NCBI RefSeq assembly: GCF_032854445.1
Contig: NC_088301.1
Location: forward strand, 4,327,703-4,391,702
DNA: 64,000 nucleotides
From: Liolophura sinensis
Taxonomy: Eukaryota > Mollusca > Polyplacophora > Chitonida > Chitonidae
Reading direction: 5' to 3'
Shown here in pieces: positions 40,185 through 51,889 of this stretch. The notes beneath the pieces were generated by a model. The model was not told the DNA's origin and searched no databases. It saw only the letters and a program-made list of their open reading frames with translations. The position numbers were made by a program, and so were the translations under genes. How positions within the stretch are numbered: position 1 is the stretch's first letter; every line of letters starts with the position of its first letter.

Positions 40185-43100
40185 TTTTCTGAATTTAGGA
40201 TTAATTTATGGTAAGTGTAAATAACATAACGGACATGTTTTTATATTTGTTTTTCATACTATTGTACTCAGGTTTCTAAGTTTTGGTCGCAAAAGTTCAT
40301 GTTCAGGTCTTGAGTAAAACGCAAACACGCGGAAGCTTACATAGCCACACCTTGCAACCTTACAACACGTTAAAAGCTCTACGAGGCAGAGTGTAGTATA
40401 CTGAAACACCAGTTTGTCAAACATACTCAAAAGCATACGTGTATTTCAGGTATTCTGATCAACAGTGGTCAATCCACAGAGAACTAATGCCAGAATAATG
40501 TGGCCTAAAATAGTCAAATGCCGAATGAATCGACGAAACAAATCAAGATTTGGAGACAATGTATTATGAGAAAACAGTTGACTGTATTCCGTAAATATGC
40601 TGCCTAACTGAATTGAGATTTATGTACACGGTACCTTTCTCTTTGCAAAGTTGTATCTGGGTCTTCCTGCACGAAGTACAAATAGGCCTGTATGTATCTC
40701 TGTCAGAACTGATCCCTGACGCCATCCCATCAGATACTCTTCCCACAATAGACATATAACCTAATCGTTAGCAACTAGTGAAGACCACAGTCCTCAGACT
40801 GATCAGAATACCCTGAATAACAAGCACTGGGTGTTATAGCAGTAAGATTGTCAGAGCATTTGCTAGGTGCCAGGTGTGACGGCTTCACATGAACAGTTTA
40901 TTTGATTCTATTTCACTGGTGTGAGCAATGTACTGTGATAATATTTTTCTTTGGGAACTCCTTGGCTGAGTCGGTCAGCGCGATAGCGCAGCGTAGTGAC
41001 CCAGAAGCCTTTCACCAATGCGGTGGCTTTTAGTTCAAGTCCAGCTCATACTGGCTTCCTCTCTGGCCGTACGTGGGAAGGTCTGCCACCAACCTGCGGA
41101 TGGTCGTGGATTTCGTTTCCACCCACCATAATGCTGGCCGCCGTCGTATAAGTCAAATATTCTTGAGTACAGCGTAACAATCAAATAAATAAATAAATAA
41201 ATAAGTGAATAAATATTTTTCTTAATATATGCACAATGTTTTGCCATCTATTTTTCAATACTATTAATCGCATAATGCAAACCTCCTGCTATCACAAGGT
41301 GATATTTTAACTTTTTCAATAAAACTGACATATTCTTCTCGACCAAATCAAATTTCATAGCGTCATGATTAAGAGAGGTAAACATAACAAGGGAACCCTC
41401 AGGGCATACAAACCTTCACTGAAAATGAAAATAAACTGCAACATCATACCCCACATTTAAGACTAACCCTATTATAAAAAAGGTTTGAGAATTGTAAACA
41501 TCTAATGAGGATTCAGATAGCAGTTTAAAGAATGCAGCAGTACGGATCATACGCGGAACAAGTAAAAGCACATGGCCATTCTTCTGTGTTCGATTTGAAA
41601 TTGCCCTCGAGTCATGTAATTTTTCAAGTTTCATAAAGATTCAAATAAACTGCAGTTGTTTTTTTATTTTTTATGTGACTTTTTCGACAGCTCTGTTCTC
41701 AGGGAAAAACAACGTGTGCTATGACAATTTAGGCTGCTTTGACACATCTTCTCCATTTGACAACGCCTGGAAATATTTGCCGCAATCTCCGGAAAGTGTT
41801 AACGTCAACTTTAAACTGTACACCCGGAACGACCCGGAAACCGGAAAGGTTCTTAACGAGAACGATCCGGACACGGTCACCACCGCAGACTTTGACGCGG
41901 AAAAAGATATCAAGTTTCTCATCCATGGCTACGTGGATCATGGTAACGCTCCATGGGTATTGAACATGTCACGGATGTTCCTCCAGAAGGTAGGTTGTGT
42001 CTGGGCACTGAACATGTCACGGAAGTTCCTCCAGAAGGTAGGTGATGTCTGGGTATTGAACATGTCACGGATGTTCCTCCAGAAGGTAGGTGATGTCTGG
42101 GTATTGAACATGTCACGGATGTTCCTCCAGAAGGTAGGTTGTGTCTGGGCACTGAACATGTCACGGAAGTTCCTCCAGAAGGTAGGTGCTGTCTGGGTAT
42201 TGAACATGTCACGGATGTTCCTCCAGAAGGTAGGTGATGTCTGGGTATTTAACATGTCATAGATGTTCCTCCAGAAGGTACTTTGTGTCTGGGCACTGAA
42301 CATGTCATGGATGTTCCTCCAGAAGGTAGGTGCTGTCTGGGTATTGAACATGTCACGGATGTTCCTCCAGAAGGTAGGTTGTGTATGGGCACTGAACATG
42401 TCACGGAAGTTCCTCCAGAAGGTAGGTGCTGTCTGGGTATTGAACATGTCACGGATGTTCCTCCAGAAGGTAGGTGATGTCTGGGTATTTAACATGTCAT
42501 AGATGTTCCTCCAGAAGGTACTTTGTGTCTGGGCACTGAACATGTCATGGATGTTCCTCTAGAAGGTAGGTGATGTCTGGGTATTGAACATGTCACGGAT
42601 GTTCCTCCAGAAGGTAAGTTTTTTCTGGGTACTGAACATGTCACGGTTACCCCTTCAGAAGGTAGATACTATCTGAGTACTGAATATATGACGACCGTTC
42701 CTTCAGCAGGTAGGTACTATGTGGGTACTATACATGTCACGGCGGTTCCTTCAAAAGGAATGTACTATCTGGGTAATCTAGGCTATCTGGTAAAACTTAC
42801 ACCGGTGTTCGATCCACATCCGACTTTAACACGCACTCTTCCCCAAGGGAACTTAGCAGTTCCCTTGTGACAAAGACTTGTGACAATATTCCGCTCTTCA
42901 TTTGCAGGAGGACTGTAATGTGGTGGCCGTGGACTGGCATGAAGGCGCCCATACATTTTATCCCCAGGCCGTGGCCAACACACGCCTTACAGCAGCCGTT
43001 ACCGCCAAGCTGATCAAGCTGCTCCACACCCAGTTCGGTCTTGACCTTCAATCAGTCCACCTGATTGGTCACAGTTTGGGATCACACATTGCTGGTTATA

Positions 43101-45474
43101 TTGGGCACCGCACGCCTGGAATTGGACGAATAACGGGTAAGCTTCCATGACAACTGCATGTCTTGTGCTGAAACATGCTGACATAACCGTAATGATAATG
43201 CAATTAGTGGCAATAGTGAGCTTGAACATCTTTGAACATTCGCCTTTTCTTGCCCATTTTTTTTTCGTCTCCAGATTTTTTAATGACATGAACTTCAAAG
43301 ACGCATTCGTTGCGTCAGAATATATGTTATCGAAAAAGATCATGATGGAAAATCATATCTTTTCCAAAATTAACACGAATTCATTTAATTGGGTCGCTGA
43401 AAATCTCTATTGCACACAAACAGATAAGAAAGTATGTGTCCAAAGGGTAGATTATAAAGACTGCGCTAAATTTTACCTGAATGGTGAGAAACTTATGTTC
43501 TTTGTGTTTGTCCTGACAGGCCTTGATCCCGCTGGCCCTCTGTTTGAGGAAACGGACAAGGCTGTCAGACTAGATCCCTCCGACGCCATCTTTGTTGATG
43601 TCATACACTCCGATGGAATTCCGGTCATTGATCTCGGTAAGACCTCTGCTAAGACGCACAAATGACGTACCGACACAGATACTCTCTTGAACAAGTATTT
43701 GTATCCAACTCCATGAAATTACTAATTGATTTTGAACCCCTATGTATCACTGGGATATAACAGAAAATCCCTTAATGCGATATGGCGTTTTGGGTTTTGT
43801 TTATACGGATAAGTTAAGAGCCTCCTCTTGAAATGAAATCCATTTTGTGTGAAGCTTGATTTTGATACCATGCACACACTACTTAGAGAGTAGTCCTGAT
43901 GCTTAACCTTGGTTATCTTACAACGCTACTCACCGCAGGCTTACCCTTGACAATCCTGTTTGCACCACCCTTAAATCTAACCCTATGGTCTAAATGATTT
44001 CGTTTGATATAGGGTATTTACCAGTGATGGCTGAAATTTGTCCCCTTCTCTTGAATGAAACATTCCCCGACAAGAATTAAAACCAGTTATCTTAGTTAGT
44101 GGTTCTGTATGGCATGTAAATATGTTTGGTCTTGAACTCCATGTTGGCAAAGAAACAAATAAACAAAAATAAAGAAGCACTACTTTTGGCAGAATGTCAA
44201 GGCATTCGTGATTAAATGGTAATCGGTTCATGTCGTGAATCTGAGCAGAGTTTAGGCCTAACATCATTGGTCCATAATCATATCTTCAATGCAGACATTG
44301 TAAAATAGGAAATGTTTTCAGATAAGGTAGGTGAAGTGTATGTATTGTATTTAAAAACTAATGGGTCTATACATTTTTATGAACAGTCCTGTACTGTCCT
44401 TATTTTTACAATTACACCAGCATACTGTGAGCACTACACATGCTAAATATCGATTGTCAGGATTTGGCACGCAACAAGAGCTGGGTCACCTTGATTTCTA
44501 CCCTAATGGCGGAACCCAGCAGCCCGGCTGCCCCAGCCACCCCTATATCACGGGCATCAAGGATGTCTTCACGCTACACTTCAAGGGTAAGTTTATGTTC
44601 AAATCATGCACATGTGATAATTTCTTTTATCGTATCAGTAACCACACTTACATTTGATCTGATAAAAATAAACACGAGCTCGGTCTGCACGATTGAACTC
44701 TAACTTAAGATAGAAATTCGACGAAGATTGGAGATCTATCAGACTGAGATGAATAAAACAGTGATTCTATCTGTTTGAGCCCTATAAAGCTAGTCTTTCT
44801 ATCGAACTGAGCATGAGAAAGGTAGTTCTTCTACCTGAATGAGTAATAGCTACGTGGTTGATTAGCTTAGGTCCCACAAATATAGGATTTCGACGAGAAA
44901 AGGACCTGTACAGATATGAGGTCTATCAAATTAGGTTCTAACTGACAGTCCGGGTTAGTTAGTGAGAGCCGTCGTGGCGTACAAGTTCTCTTGTAGCCTA
45001 TAAACACCTGGGCCGCAGGCACATGCTATGTTCATTGTAACTTCCATGGCGACACATGTGTTACCTTGGTGCTTGCGGTCAACTTGGGCTGGGATTGCTT
45101 TATGCAGAGAGACCCCTGGAAGCCCATGTCATAACACTATTGTCTCAAGCCTCGTCTCGTGTATTTCAGACGTCGTCCACACTGTAGACTGCAGTCACAA
45201 CAGAGCCATTTACCTTTTCACGGAATCTATCGTAAACTCCTGTCGGTTTCTTGGGCACCCTTGTTCCACCAAAGAGAAGTTTGACCAGGGCGCCTGTGCC
45301 AACTGTGGACCGACCGGATGTCCACCGATGGGTTACCCAGCTAAAGCGAACCAGGCCCCGTCAGGCAGATACTATCTGAAAACAGGACCCCACGAGCCAT
45401 TCTGCCGTAAGAACTGTATGGCGACTTGTTGTGTGTCAAGTATTGGTTTTGTACATCAAAATGGTACACTGTAA
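40150..45474 (+). CDS. Secreted pancreatic-lipase-family lipase (Lip1), six exons
   Basis: Predicted secreted alpha/beta-hydrolase acting on acylglycerols or phospholipids. Exons: 40150-40210, 41691-41989, 42908-43136, 43520-43636, 44461-44586, 45170-45474, giving about 378 aa. Exon 1 encodes a signal peptide ([20 protein letters not shown]). Catalytic triad: Ser in GHSLGSH (exon 3), Asp in GLDPAGP (exon 4), His in VDCSHNRA (exon 6). The oxyanion/lid region includes FLIHGYV, and the C-terminal part is Cys-rich. At this length there is no PLAT domain (vertebrate pancreatic lipase is about 465 aa), so this resembles short invertebrate lipases or phospholipase A1-like members; substrate is not decidable. 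A second acceptor AG in exon 2 (TTCTCAG) is also in phase. A strong donor (GTAAGA) at 45407, just after EPFC, could splice to an unseen last exon instead of reading on to TAA at 45472. Intron 2 is a 48-bp exon-derived minisatellite. Confidence 0.88.
40940..41223 (+). mobile_element. Full-length tRNA-derived SINE in Lip1 intron 1, with target-site duplication
   Basis: It begins with a tRNA-like head (CCTTGGCTGAGTCGGTCAGC as A box, AGTTCAAGTCCAG as B box), then a body with GGCCGCCGTCGTATAAGT and TATTCTTGAGTACAGCG, and an (AAAT)n tail. Flanking duplication AATATTTTTCTT at 40940-40951 and 41212-41223. It lies inside the ~970 bp that Lip3 intron 1 lacks. Confidence 0.9.
41955..42785 (+). repeat. 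48-bp minisatellite seeded at the exon 2 donor of Lip1
   Basis: About 17 units of 48 bp: 35 nt like the exon 2 end (GTATTGAACATGTCACGGAT, then GTTCCTCCAGAAG) plus 13 nt of intron beginning GTAGGT. Being 16 codons long, the unit stays open in the exon frame ([15 protein letters not shown]) until TAG at 42260. The last few units (after about 42620) are strongly diverged. Confidence 0.95.
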
Positions 45475-45504
45475 CTATATGTAAATACAGGAAAATTTAC
45501 GGTA

Positions 45505-45622
45505 GTGGGTTTCCCCTGGGCTCTGCCCGGATTCCTCCCATCATAATGCTGGCCGTCGTTGTATAAGTTAAATATTCTTGAGTATTGCGTAAAATACCAA
45601 TCAAAGAAATAAATAATTATGG
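45505..45622 (+). mobile_element. SINE 3' part just downstream of the Lip1 stop (also in right arm, 59163-59285)
   Basis: TTTCCCCTGGGCTCTGCCCG, ATAATGCTGGCCGTCGTTGT, then AAATATTCTTGAGTATTGCG and AATAAATAAT. The copy in the right arm is at the same place, so insertion predates the inverted duplication. Its tail supplies AATAAA near 45609, a possible polyadenylation signal for Lip1; in Lip3 the reading frame runs into this element. Confidence 0.85.
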
Positions 45623-46286
45623 GAAATTTGAAAGCCAAAGCCACTTCCAACATATTCTATTAAGGAAAGAAATTCCCAACCCATGCTGACCTCTCCTTAC
45701 CTATAGACCAGTAAACTGTATGACATAGCATAACGACCAAAAAATTGCGCAGGTGAAATAAGAAAAATGGATTGGAATCATCGATATTGTAATCGAATTT
45801 TATCAGACGGAGTTAGGCAGCACCCCACGCTCTGAGTAAGGTATTGAGTGCTCAGTAAGCTTACCTCATCTCACGAAGTTGACGGGCCTTTGACGTAGTA
45901 GAACACCACTGTCTACGACATGCCTTTGTCACATCCTTCACGCTTCTACTTTCACTTTCAGAGTCCGTGTAATCCCCTAGAGAGAGCCAGAACAAACGTC
46001 CAGGACATGGTTATTGCAATCCCATTGCGTAAATATCATAAATATTCCAAAAACAATTCTAAAGGCCTTCAATCCTTCAGAAACGCTCTCCGATGCAGCA
46101 GACAAGACTATGTACTGTGGAAGTTTTCTGTCATCAATAAATTGGATACACAAATGACTACCCTCAGCTTGATTATTTGCATTCGTATAGGTCCCTATGT
46201 CTTCCAAGTCATTTCCAGTGAACATTAATTGTACCTCTGATTCCTTATGAATTCACTGATGAAAAGCTTTATAATGGTGGTGAACG

Positions 46287-46288
<2 letters not shown>

Positions 46289-46361
<73 letters not shown>
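46289..46361. repeat. (TA)n microsatellite at the inner end of the left arm
   Basis: About 36 perfect TA dinucleotides, able to form a cruciform by itself. It sits exactly where homology between the inverted arms stops; the right arm has only a remnant (ACATATAATCG) at its edge. Confidence 0.97.
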
Positions 46362-46365
<4 letters not shown>

Positions 46366-46504
46366 CTGTCAGGTTATAGCAGTATCTTTTCATTTGGATA
46401 TCCTCAAGTATATCCTCAAATACGCTGTCTTGTGATGGGGTATGAGATAATTCACGCCTTCAGGCAGACGAAGGTGTTTCTTTTCAGTCAAATGTACCGC
46501 TACT

Positions 46505-46745
46505 CTCACAAACATCTGTTAAATTGTAAACAAAGTGTTGTGTGAGTGGTGCTAGTCTGAATGTATCCATCTATTGCAGTAGATTATTCTGTTAAATGTA
46601 GCACACACATCAATTTAATTCAACACAAAAATTGTATAACACTTTCAGGACAACATGTTAAATATGACGCAGTAATATGTTATAATACCGACATACATTC
46701 TGGCATCATGCAGACAACAGACTTATGTTTTGGAATGTAAATCTA
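46505..46745. mobile_element. MITE-like element between Lip1 and Lip2
   Basis: Third copy: AGTGTTGTGTGAGTGGTGCTA, TTATTCTGTTAAATGTAGCA, CAATTTAATTCAACACAAAA and TTCTGGCATCATGCAGACAA. It is outside the inverted arm. Confidence 0.6.
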
Positions 46746-47654
46746 TCAGCATTCTAAACATTTTGGCTTAATGAGCAGACATAGAGTTCATTCGCTTCAA
46801 TGTTAAGATGAAGGTGTAGGGCTACGCTGTGATGCCATCGATGCCCGTGACATATACTCAGGCTGATGTCACCGCACGTGACTCATCAGAGCTGATTCCT
46901 CTTGATCGAAAGGACCGGAAGTTACTTTGTAAAATGTTAGGGAATTTACAGGCACACGTGCAAAATGGGAATGAATCGTGCCAGGACTTTTTTTAAATTT
47001 TATTTTCTCCATTTTATTTTTAGTAGGTAAAATACCTGAAATTTATCACTTATGTTGTGAAAAATAACTATAAAAAATTTTGCTCTGTTCATTGCTATGT
47101 CATGTATTACTTGGTTTTGGGCGAAATAGAAAATAGACTTGCAGCTGAATATATACATGTCATATTCAGCATTATAAAACTGTTAGCAATTCACGATGTA
47201 CTAGATACATGGACTCCTAACCAGTATATTGTACCCAATGCTTCTTTTCGCATAAGTGATTGTACACCATAAGACAGTAGCCATGGACTAGTAGCTGTGT
47301 GAGGTATTTTAAATGGGACGAGAAGTGGGAGTGCTTCGGCAAGCAGATGAGCACTGATACATACCAGATGGTCGTAGCGTCCAGTGCGCGTGGTGTACGA
47401 CTACATGTATAGTCTTGCCTATGAGAGTCACCTGTTTCAGTCCCGGAGTGTTATACGGGAACAACTGTACGGAGCAGTAATAACCACCCATAGCGTTCAT
47501 CACAACATACAGTAAAGACATACGTCAACACAGTAAACAGGGTTTTCGCACGGTTGCCACAGCAAAACGAGCCGGCCTGGAAAGATCCAGTCGCTATACT
47601 TTCCTCTTCCAATAAAAATGACGCATCGTACAACTAAGTAAAATATCCGTTTGT

Positions 47655-47905
47655 AGAACGATGTTGTCTCCGTGGCCAGGTGGTTAACGTGCTAGAGCAG
47701 CACAATAACCCAGTAACCTCTCTCCAATGCGATCGATGTGTGTTCAAGTCCAACTCATGCTGGCTTCCCCTACGGTCGGAAAGTCTGCAGCAATCTGCGA
47801 TTGGTCCTTGACAGAGGCCCGTTTCGTTCCAATAATACTGAGCACCGTCATGAAAGTGAAATATTCTTGAGTAATACTCAGGGTACAACAAAAATACAGA
47901 AAACC
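47655..47905 (+). mobile_element. tRNA-derived SINE, near full length, diverged
   Basis: Head CTCCGTGGCCAGGTGGTTAACG and GTGTTCAAGTCCAACTCATG, body AGTGAAATATTCTTGAGTAA. It lies upstream of Lip2 and is more diverged than the two copies with target duplications. Confidence 0.8.
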
Positions 47906-49249
47906 CCAACTGATGTATTATCAGTTGAACTTATTTGATTCTTGTTTTACACCATACTCAAGAATTTACCAATTATAGGTCATAGGTCGCAGGAAACCAT
48001 CGACCTTTGGCAAGTTACTGACGAACTTTCCGACGTGAATGACAGATAAGCACACCACATTAGTGGAAGGCAAGTGGTCTTAAACGATCGTTAGACTTTG
48101 ATCGTCTTTGATCGTCTTTGATCGCTTATTGTCACCAAGGTCCCACGTAAGAACAATAAGAACTGGATAAAACTCATCGGAGGAATCAGCAAGAAGTCAT
48201 TGCGGCAACACAGGGACCGGAAGCATATTTTTGTCTTGGAGATCATGCCGGGAGAGGAGAGTTAAGAAAAATGATAGCGGCACCCCGTATATAAATGTTT
48301 TAAGTTGCTTGTCCTTATGCCTAAGGTTATGCCGAGTGTTGAGGCTTGTATAGGAAATGTGCGCTAAGCCATGAAAATGACGAGGACATTTTTAATTCTT
48401 GTTCTTTCATTTACTCTTTCAGAAGGTAAGTATTTGTCTCTTTACTAACTAATTGTCTTTACAGGGTTTTACTTACACTTCCGCGACTGTTTGTTGGTGC
48501 GTTCTCTTTATGTAAAAACCTTCGGAAGTTGAACAGGCGTTGAATAATTATCTATTTTTAGACATACCAATGCGACGTCAAAAAAAAAACAGGACATCTA
48601 CCACCTCAGTATATGTGACCGAGACGCTTCACACAAAGTACCTTCAAATTTCAAACGTTATACATGTATTTTAACACTCATTTTCTGTTTGTTACGCTTG
48701 AGTGGTTTCCAAATTGCTATTGTTCCTTTCATTGTTTTAATTGTTTCATTTTTTTCCCGTTGGCGCTCACAAACTTAGCATAAATTTTTGAAATGGTGAC
48801 AACATCCAAAGTAATGCATGCGAAAAATACTAATAAAAAATTTCCTAATACTTCAAATGCTATCAAAATGTTTTAAGGCTGACATCATCAGATTCTCTTC
48901 GACCCTAGGTCGCCGATAAACAGATGATACACCGAATTTGAGGTGTTTACATTCGACAAGCGTGTGTGTAACCTTCAGAGCTTGGCGTAAACCTCACTGT
49001 GGACGGATTGCTTTTATTCAATACACTCGTCAATTTAACTTTCTGTTTTACCGCATAAACATTTTGAATTTCAGCATCATGACATAAGGTGTAACTAGTG
49101 CGTGCGGTGAAACTACTCATATATATCATCAACTTGTCCCAAATTTAGTTACGTAATGCATTTAATATACAAGATTACAGCATGGAGAGTTCTACACACC
49201 CGTTCCTCAGTTTCCATGTGCAGCCACGTTATTAGTAAGCATTTTAATG

Positions 49250-50110
49250 TGAAGGCCTCTCATGAGTTGAAGTTGATTCCTGAACTGAAGCTTGCCTGTG
49301 AGGTGCTGACAAAATGTGTGAAGCTTAATTCCTATGAGGTAGACCTGACCAATTAGATGAAGCTAGCTTGTGAACTGGTCAAACTGGTGAGGTGGAGGTG
49401 ATCAGTTATAGCTGAAGCTAGACTGAGCTGACCAATTATGTGAAGCTTTTCATTGAGGTGGAAATGACCAGTTATGTGAAGCTAACCTAAGAAGTACAGA
49501 TGACTAATTAAGTGAAGCAAGCTTGTAAAGTAGAACTGACCAATCAGATGAACTGTGACCTGACAAACTAAAGGTGAGACTTCCTCTGAGGTGAAAATGA
49601 CCACTTACGTGAAGCCGTCCTGTGAGGTGGAACTGACCAGTTAGGTGAAGCCTTCCTGTGAAATGGAACTGACCAATTAGTTGAAGCCTTCAAGTGAGAT
49701 GGAACTGACCAATTAGGTGAATCCTTCAAGTGAGAAGGAGCTGACCTATTAGGTGAAGCCTTCCTTAAGGGGGAACTGACCAGTTAGGTAAAGCCTTCCT
49801 GTGAGATGGATCTGACCAATTAGGTGAAGCCTTGAAGTGAGGAGGAACTGACCTGTTGGGTTTAATTATTTATTTATTTATTTGATAAGTGTTTTACGCC
49901 ATACTCAAGAATATTTCACTTATACGACGGCGGCCAGCCTTATGATGGGAGGAAACTGGGAACAGCCCAGGGGAAACTCACGACAATCCGCAGGTTGCTG
50001 AAGACCAGTTAGGTGAAGCTTTCCTATGACGTGGAGCTGAGCAATTACGTGAAGCCGTCCTGTGAAGTGAAAATGACTAATTAGGTGAAGCCTTCCGGTT
50101 AGGAGGAACT
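49250..50110 (+). repeat. Degenerate ~39-bp tandem repeat in Lip2 intron 1
   Basis: Repeats of the type GAACTGACCAATTAGGTGAA followed by GCCTTCCTGTGAGGTG, with many indels. A SINE fragment (about 49865-50010) interrupts it. It lies in the first intron of the lipase pseudogene and shares no sequence with the neighbouring exons. Confidence 0.8.
49865..50010 (-). mobile_element. SINE fragment interrupting the 39-bp array
   Basis: Reverse-oriented: (TTTA)n, GTGTTTTACGCCATACTCAA, GACGGCGGCCAGCCTTATGA and the CCGCAGGTTGCTG segment. It ends directly in array sequence, so it inserted into the tandem repeat. Confidence 0.88.
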
Positions 50111-50479
50111 GACCTACACGTGAGGAAAAAATTGGACATGGGAGGTGAAACGGGCATGTCAGGTAAAACTGATATATGAGGTAAAGGTGGAATGTAAAGG
50201 CGACATGCAAACTGAAGCTCCTCCGTGAGGAGGCGATTAACCAGTTTTCTCTTTTTTCGAGAGAATTTTACGTTTTCTGTCCATGACTGCCCCATCTAAA
50301 TCTGCTTTTATTGATTACATGTTTTGTGTTACAGTCTTGTACTCCGGCCTCAAAAAAATGTGTGTTACCACAACGTAGACTGCTTGGATACGTCGTCTCC
50401 ATTTGACAACGCCTGGAAATATCTGCCAGAATCGCCGGAAAGTGTTAATGTCAATTTCAAACTGTACTCTCGGAACGAC

Positions 50480-51060
50480 TGCTCGCAGAACAGCGAGCCA
50501 TGTGCTTGTTGTCACCCTTGTGCCTTTTTAACACTGACCTAAATGGCGAAGCTCTGACAGCTGGCCACAGACCCCCATTAGTTTCCCATAAGCGACAATG
50601 TTAACGTTTAGCGCTGTAGCTCAGTCCCAAACATTCCGAGGCCAATAAGCTTTGGTGCATACCTGGCCCAGCCTGTGAGAAAGAAGCTGTAAAAATCTTG
50701 ACATAGGTTGACCGTCAAAATCTGGACCTTTCCATGCCGGCAGCTGGGAGGGGTGCCTAGCAACGCCAAGGCGACGTCACTCGCAGCCTCATCACCACCT
50801 GTCTCCTTGTGTCCTCTCGCCCAGAATTTCAAACTTTCACCATTAAAACTCATACCTGCCCAAAGCTTAGACAATTTACATCATTTTGATACCAAGCATG
50901 CACCTGTACACCAAAAACGGCAGGCTGGCAGCAAAAAAAGACTTTACACCCTAAAATACACAGAACTACAGTCGTCCCTACTGAAAAACGGAAGTTGTAA
51001 TGGGGATCTGTGTCCAGCTGGTCAAGGTTGGACTTGTGTGACGTAATTCGGCGGAGACTA
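50480..51060 (+). mobile_element. Unclassified repeat replacing the second half of Lip2 exon 2
   Basis: It starts where lipase homology stops after YSRND. Segments ATAAGCGACAATGTTAA and AGCATGCACCTGTACACC, GGCAGGCTGGCAGCAAAAAA, AAAACGGAAGTTGTAATGGG recur at 15555-15700 in 5'-nucleotidase A intron 5 in the same order, with the middle part missing there. No open frame or terminal repeat is evident. The class is unknown. Confidence 0.7.
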
Positions 51061-51346
51061 CCGAGTGTTGGATTTTTTTTTAATTGGTGTTTTACGCCGT
51101 ACTCAAGAATATTTCACTTATACGACGGCGGCCAGCATTGTGGGTGGGTGGAAACCGGGCAGAGCCCGGGGAAAACCCACGACAATCCGCAGGTTGCTGG
51201 AAGACCTTCCCATGTACGGCCGGAGAGGAAGCCAGTATGAGCTGGTCTTGAACTCACAGCGACCGCATTGGTAAGAGGCTTCTGGGTCACTACGCCGCGC
51301 TAGCGCGCTAATCGACTGAGCCACGGAGGCCCCCCCGAGTGTTGGA
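51061..51346 (-). mobile_element. Full-length tRNA-derived SINE nested in the Lip2 exon 2 insertion
   Basis: Same family as 40940-41223, reversed. The tRNA-like head is at 51240-51334 and a T-rich tail (complement) at 51073-51082. Exact 12-bp target duplication CCGAGTGTTGGA at 51061-51072 and 51335-51346. The element it entered is the repeat at 50480-51060, giving an order of events. Confidence 0.92.
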
Positions 51347-51889
51347 GGAAAAACTCCTAAAACTAGCCTCATTTTCTAGTGATTTTAAGAGCCATATTAC
51401 TCAGATTAATGTACCCTTTTTCAGTATTTTGTTACACTCAATTTAGCAATATATACAGAGGTAACTAATTATGAATAAATAGTAACATTTTATTTTCTGC
51501 AGTCTTTGTGCCTAACAGGACGATCGGAAACTGTTTTTGATAAGATTTTCTTCTCTTTTGCTCATTCCTCTCATTTCATATAGACAGAAATTGTGGACTG
51601 TCTATATATCTAGCCATCGCGGTCTACGACATAAGCCTGATGGCGACACCACATAAAGGAGTAGAGTACTTTTCACAGCTACAGAAGTCATAAGCGCATT
51701 GTCAGTGTAGTCTGACTGGAAGGGACATCATGTGAAATGTCTCAGCTTGGTACTTCAGTAATTTGGTAGAAGAAAAAAGCGTGGGTTGTGTATTTTATAA
51801 CATTTTAGAACACACATAAATCATGTTGAATATACCAAGCCTTAAACCTACTAGCAACCAAGGATATTGTCAAATGCGACACATGTCAC

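Larger units (their letters stand above)
40164..46300 (+). repeat. Left arm of large inverted duplication (carries Lip1)
   Basis: The sequence matches the reverse complement of 58346-64000 through exons, introns and downstream flank, with scattered substitutions and indels. The inner end is at the motif AGCTTTATAATGGTGGTGAA and then a (TA)n tract. The outer end cannot be placed because the right arm reaches the window edge. The left arm is longer mainly because of about 970 bp extra in intron 1 (40393-41362), while its intron 2 minisatellite is shorter than on the right. Confidence 0.9.
46362..48370. other. Region between the left arm and Lip2
   Basis: No exon recognised. It contains a MITE-like element (46505-46745), a SINE (47655-47905), a related repeat fragment (47940-48110) and a small triplication of TTTGATCGTC at about 48097-48122. 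Confidence 0.55.

Noticed and set aside
41938..42543. 201-codon minus-strand frame in the Lip1 array (and 61976-62743 in the right arm)
   Set aside because: Shadow of the 48-bp repeat; frames open on both strands because 48 is divisible by three.
43147..43519. Open frame continuing upstream of Lip1 exon 4
   Set aside because: Intronic; the acceptor at 43519 and phase agree with Lip3, and the upstream residues have no lipase similarity.
43983..44267. 94-codon frame in Lip1 intron 4, also open in Lip3 intron 4 (60313-60597)
   Set aside because: Differences between the arms are mostly amino-acid changing with no sign of constraint; openness in both is expected from recent duplication.
51240..51334. 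tRNA-like sequence with A and B boxes
   Set aside because: It is the head of a SINE; no full cloverleaf and it is continuous with the SINE body. The same applies to 40952-41050 and 20930-21010.
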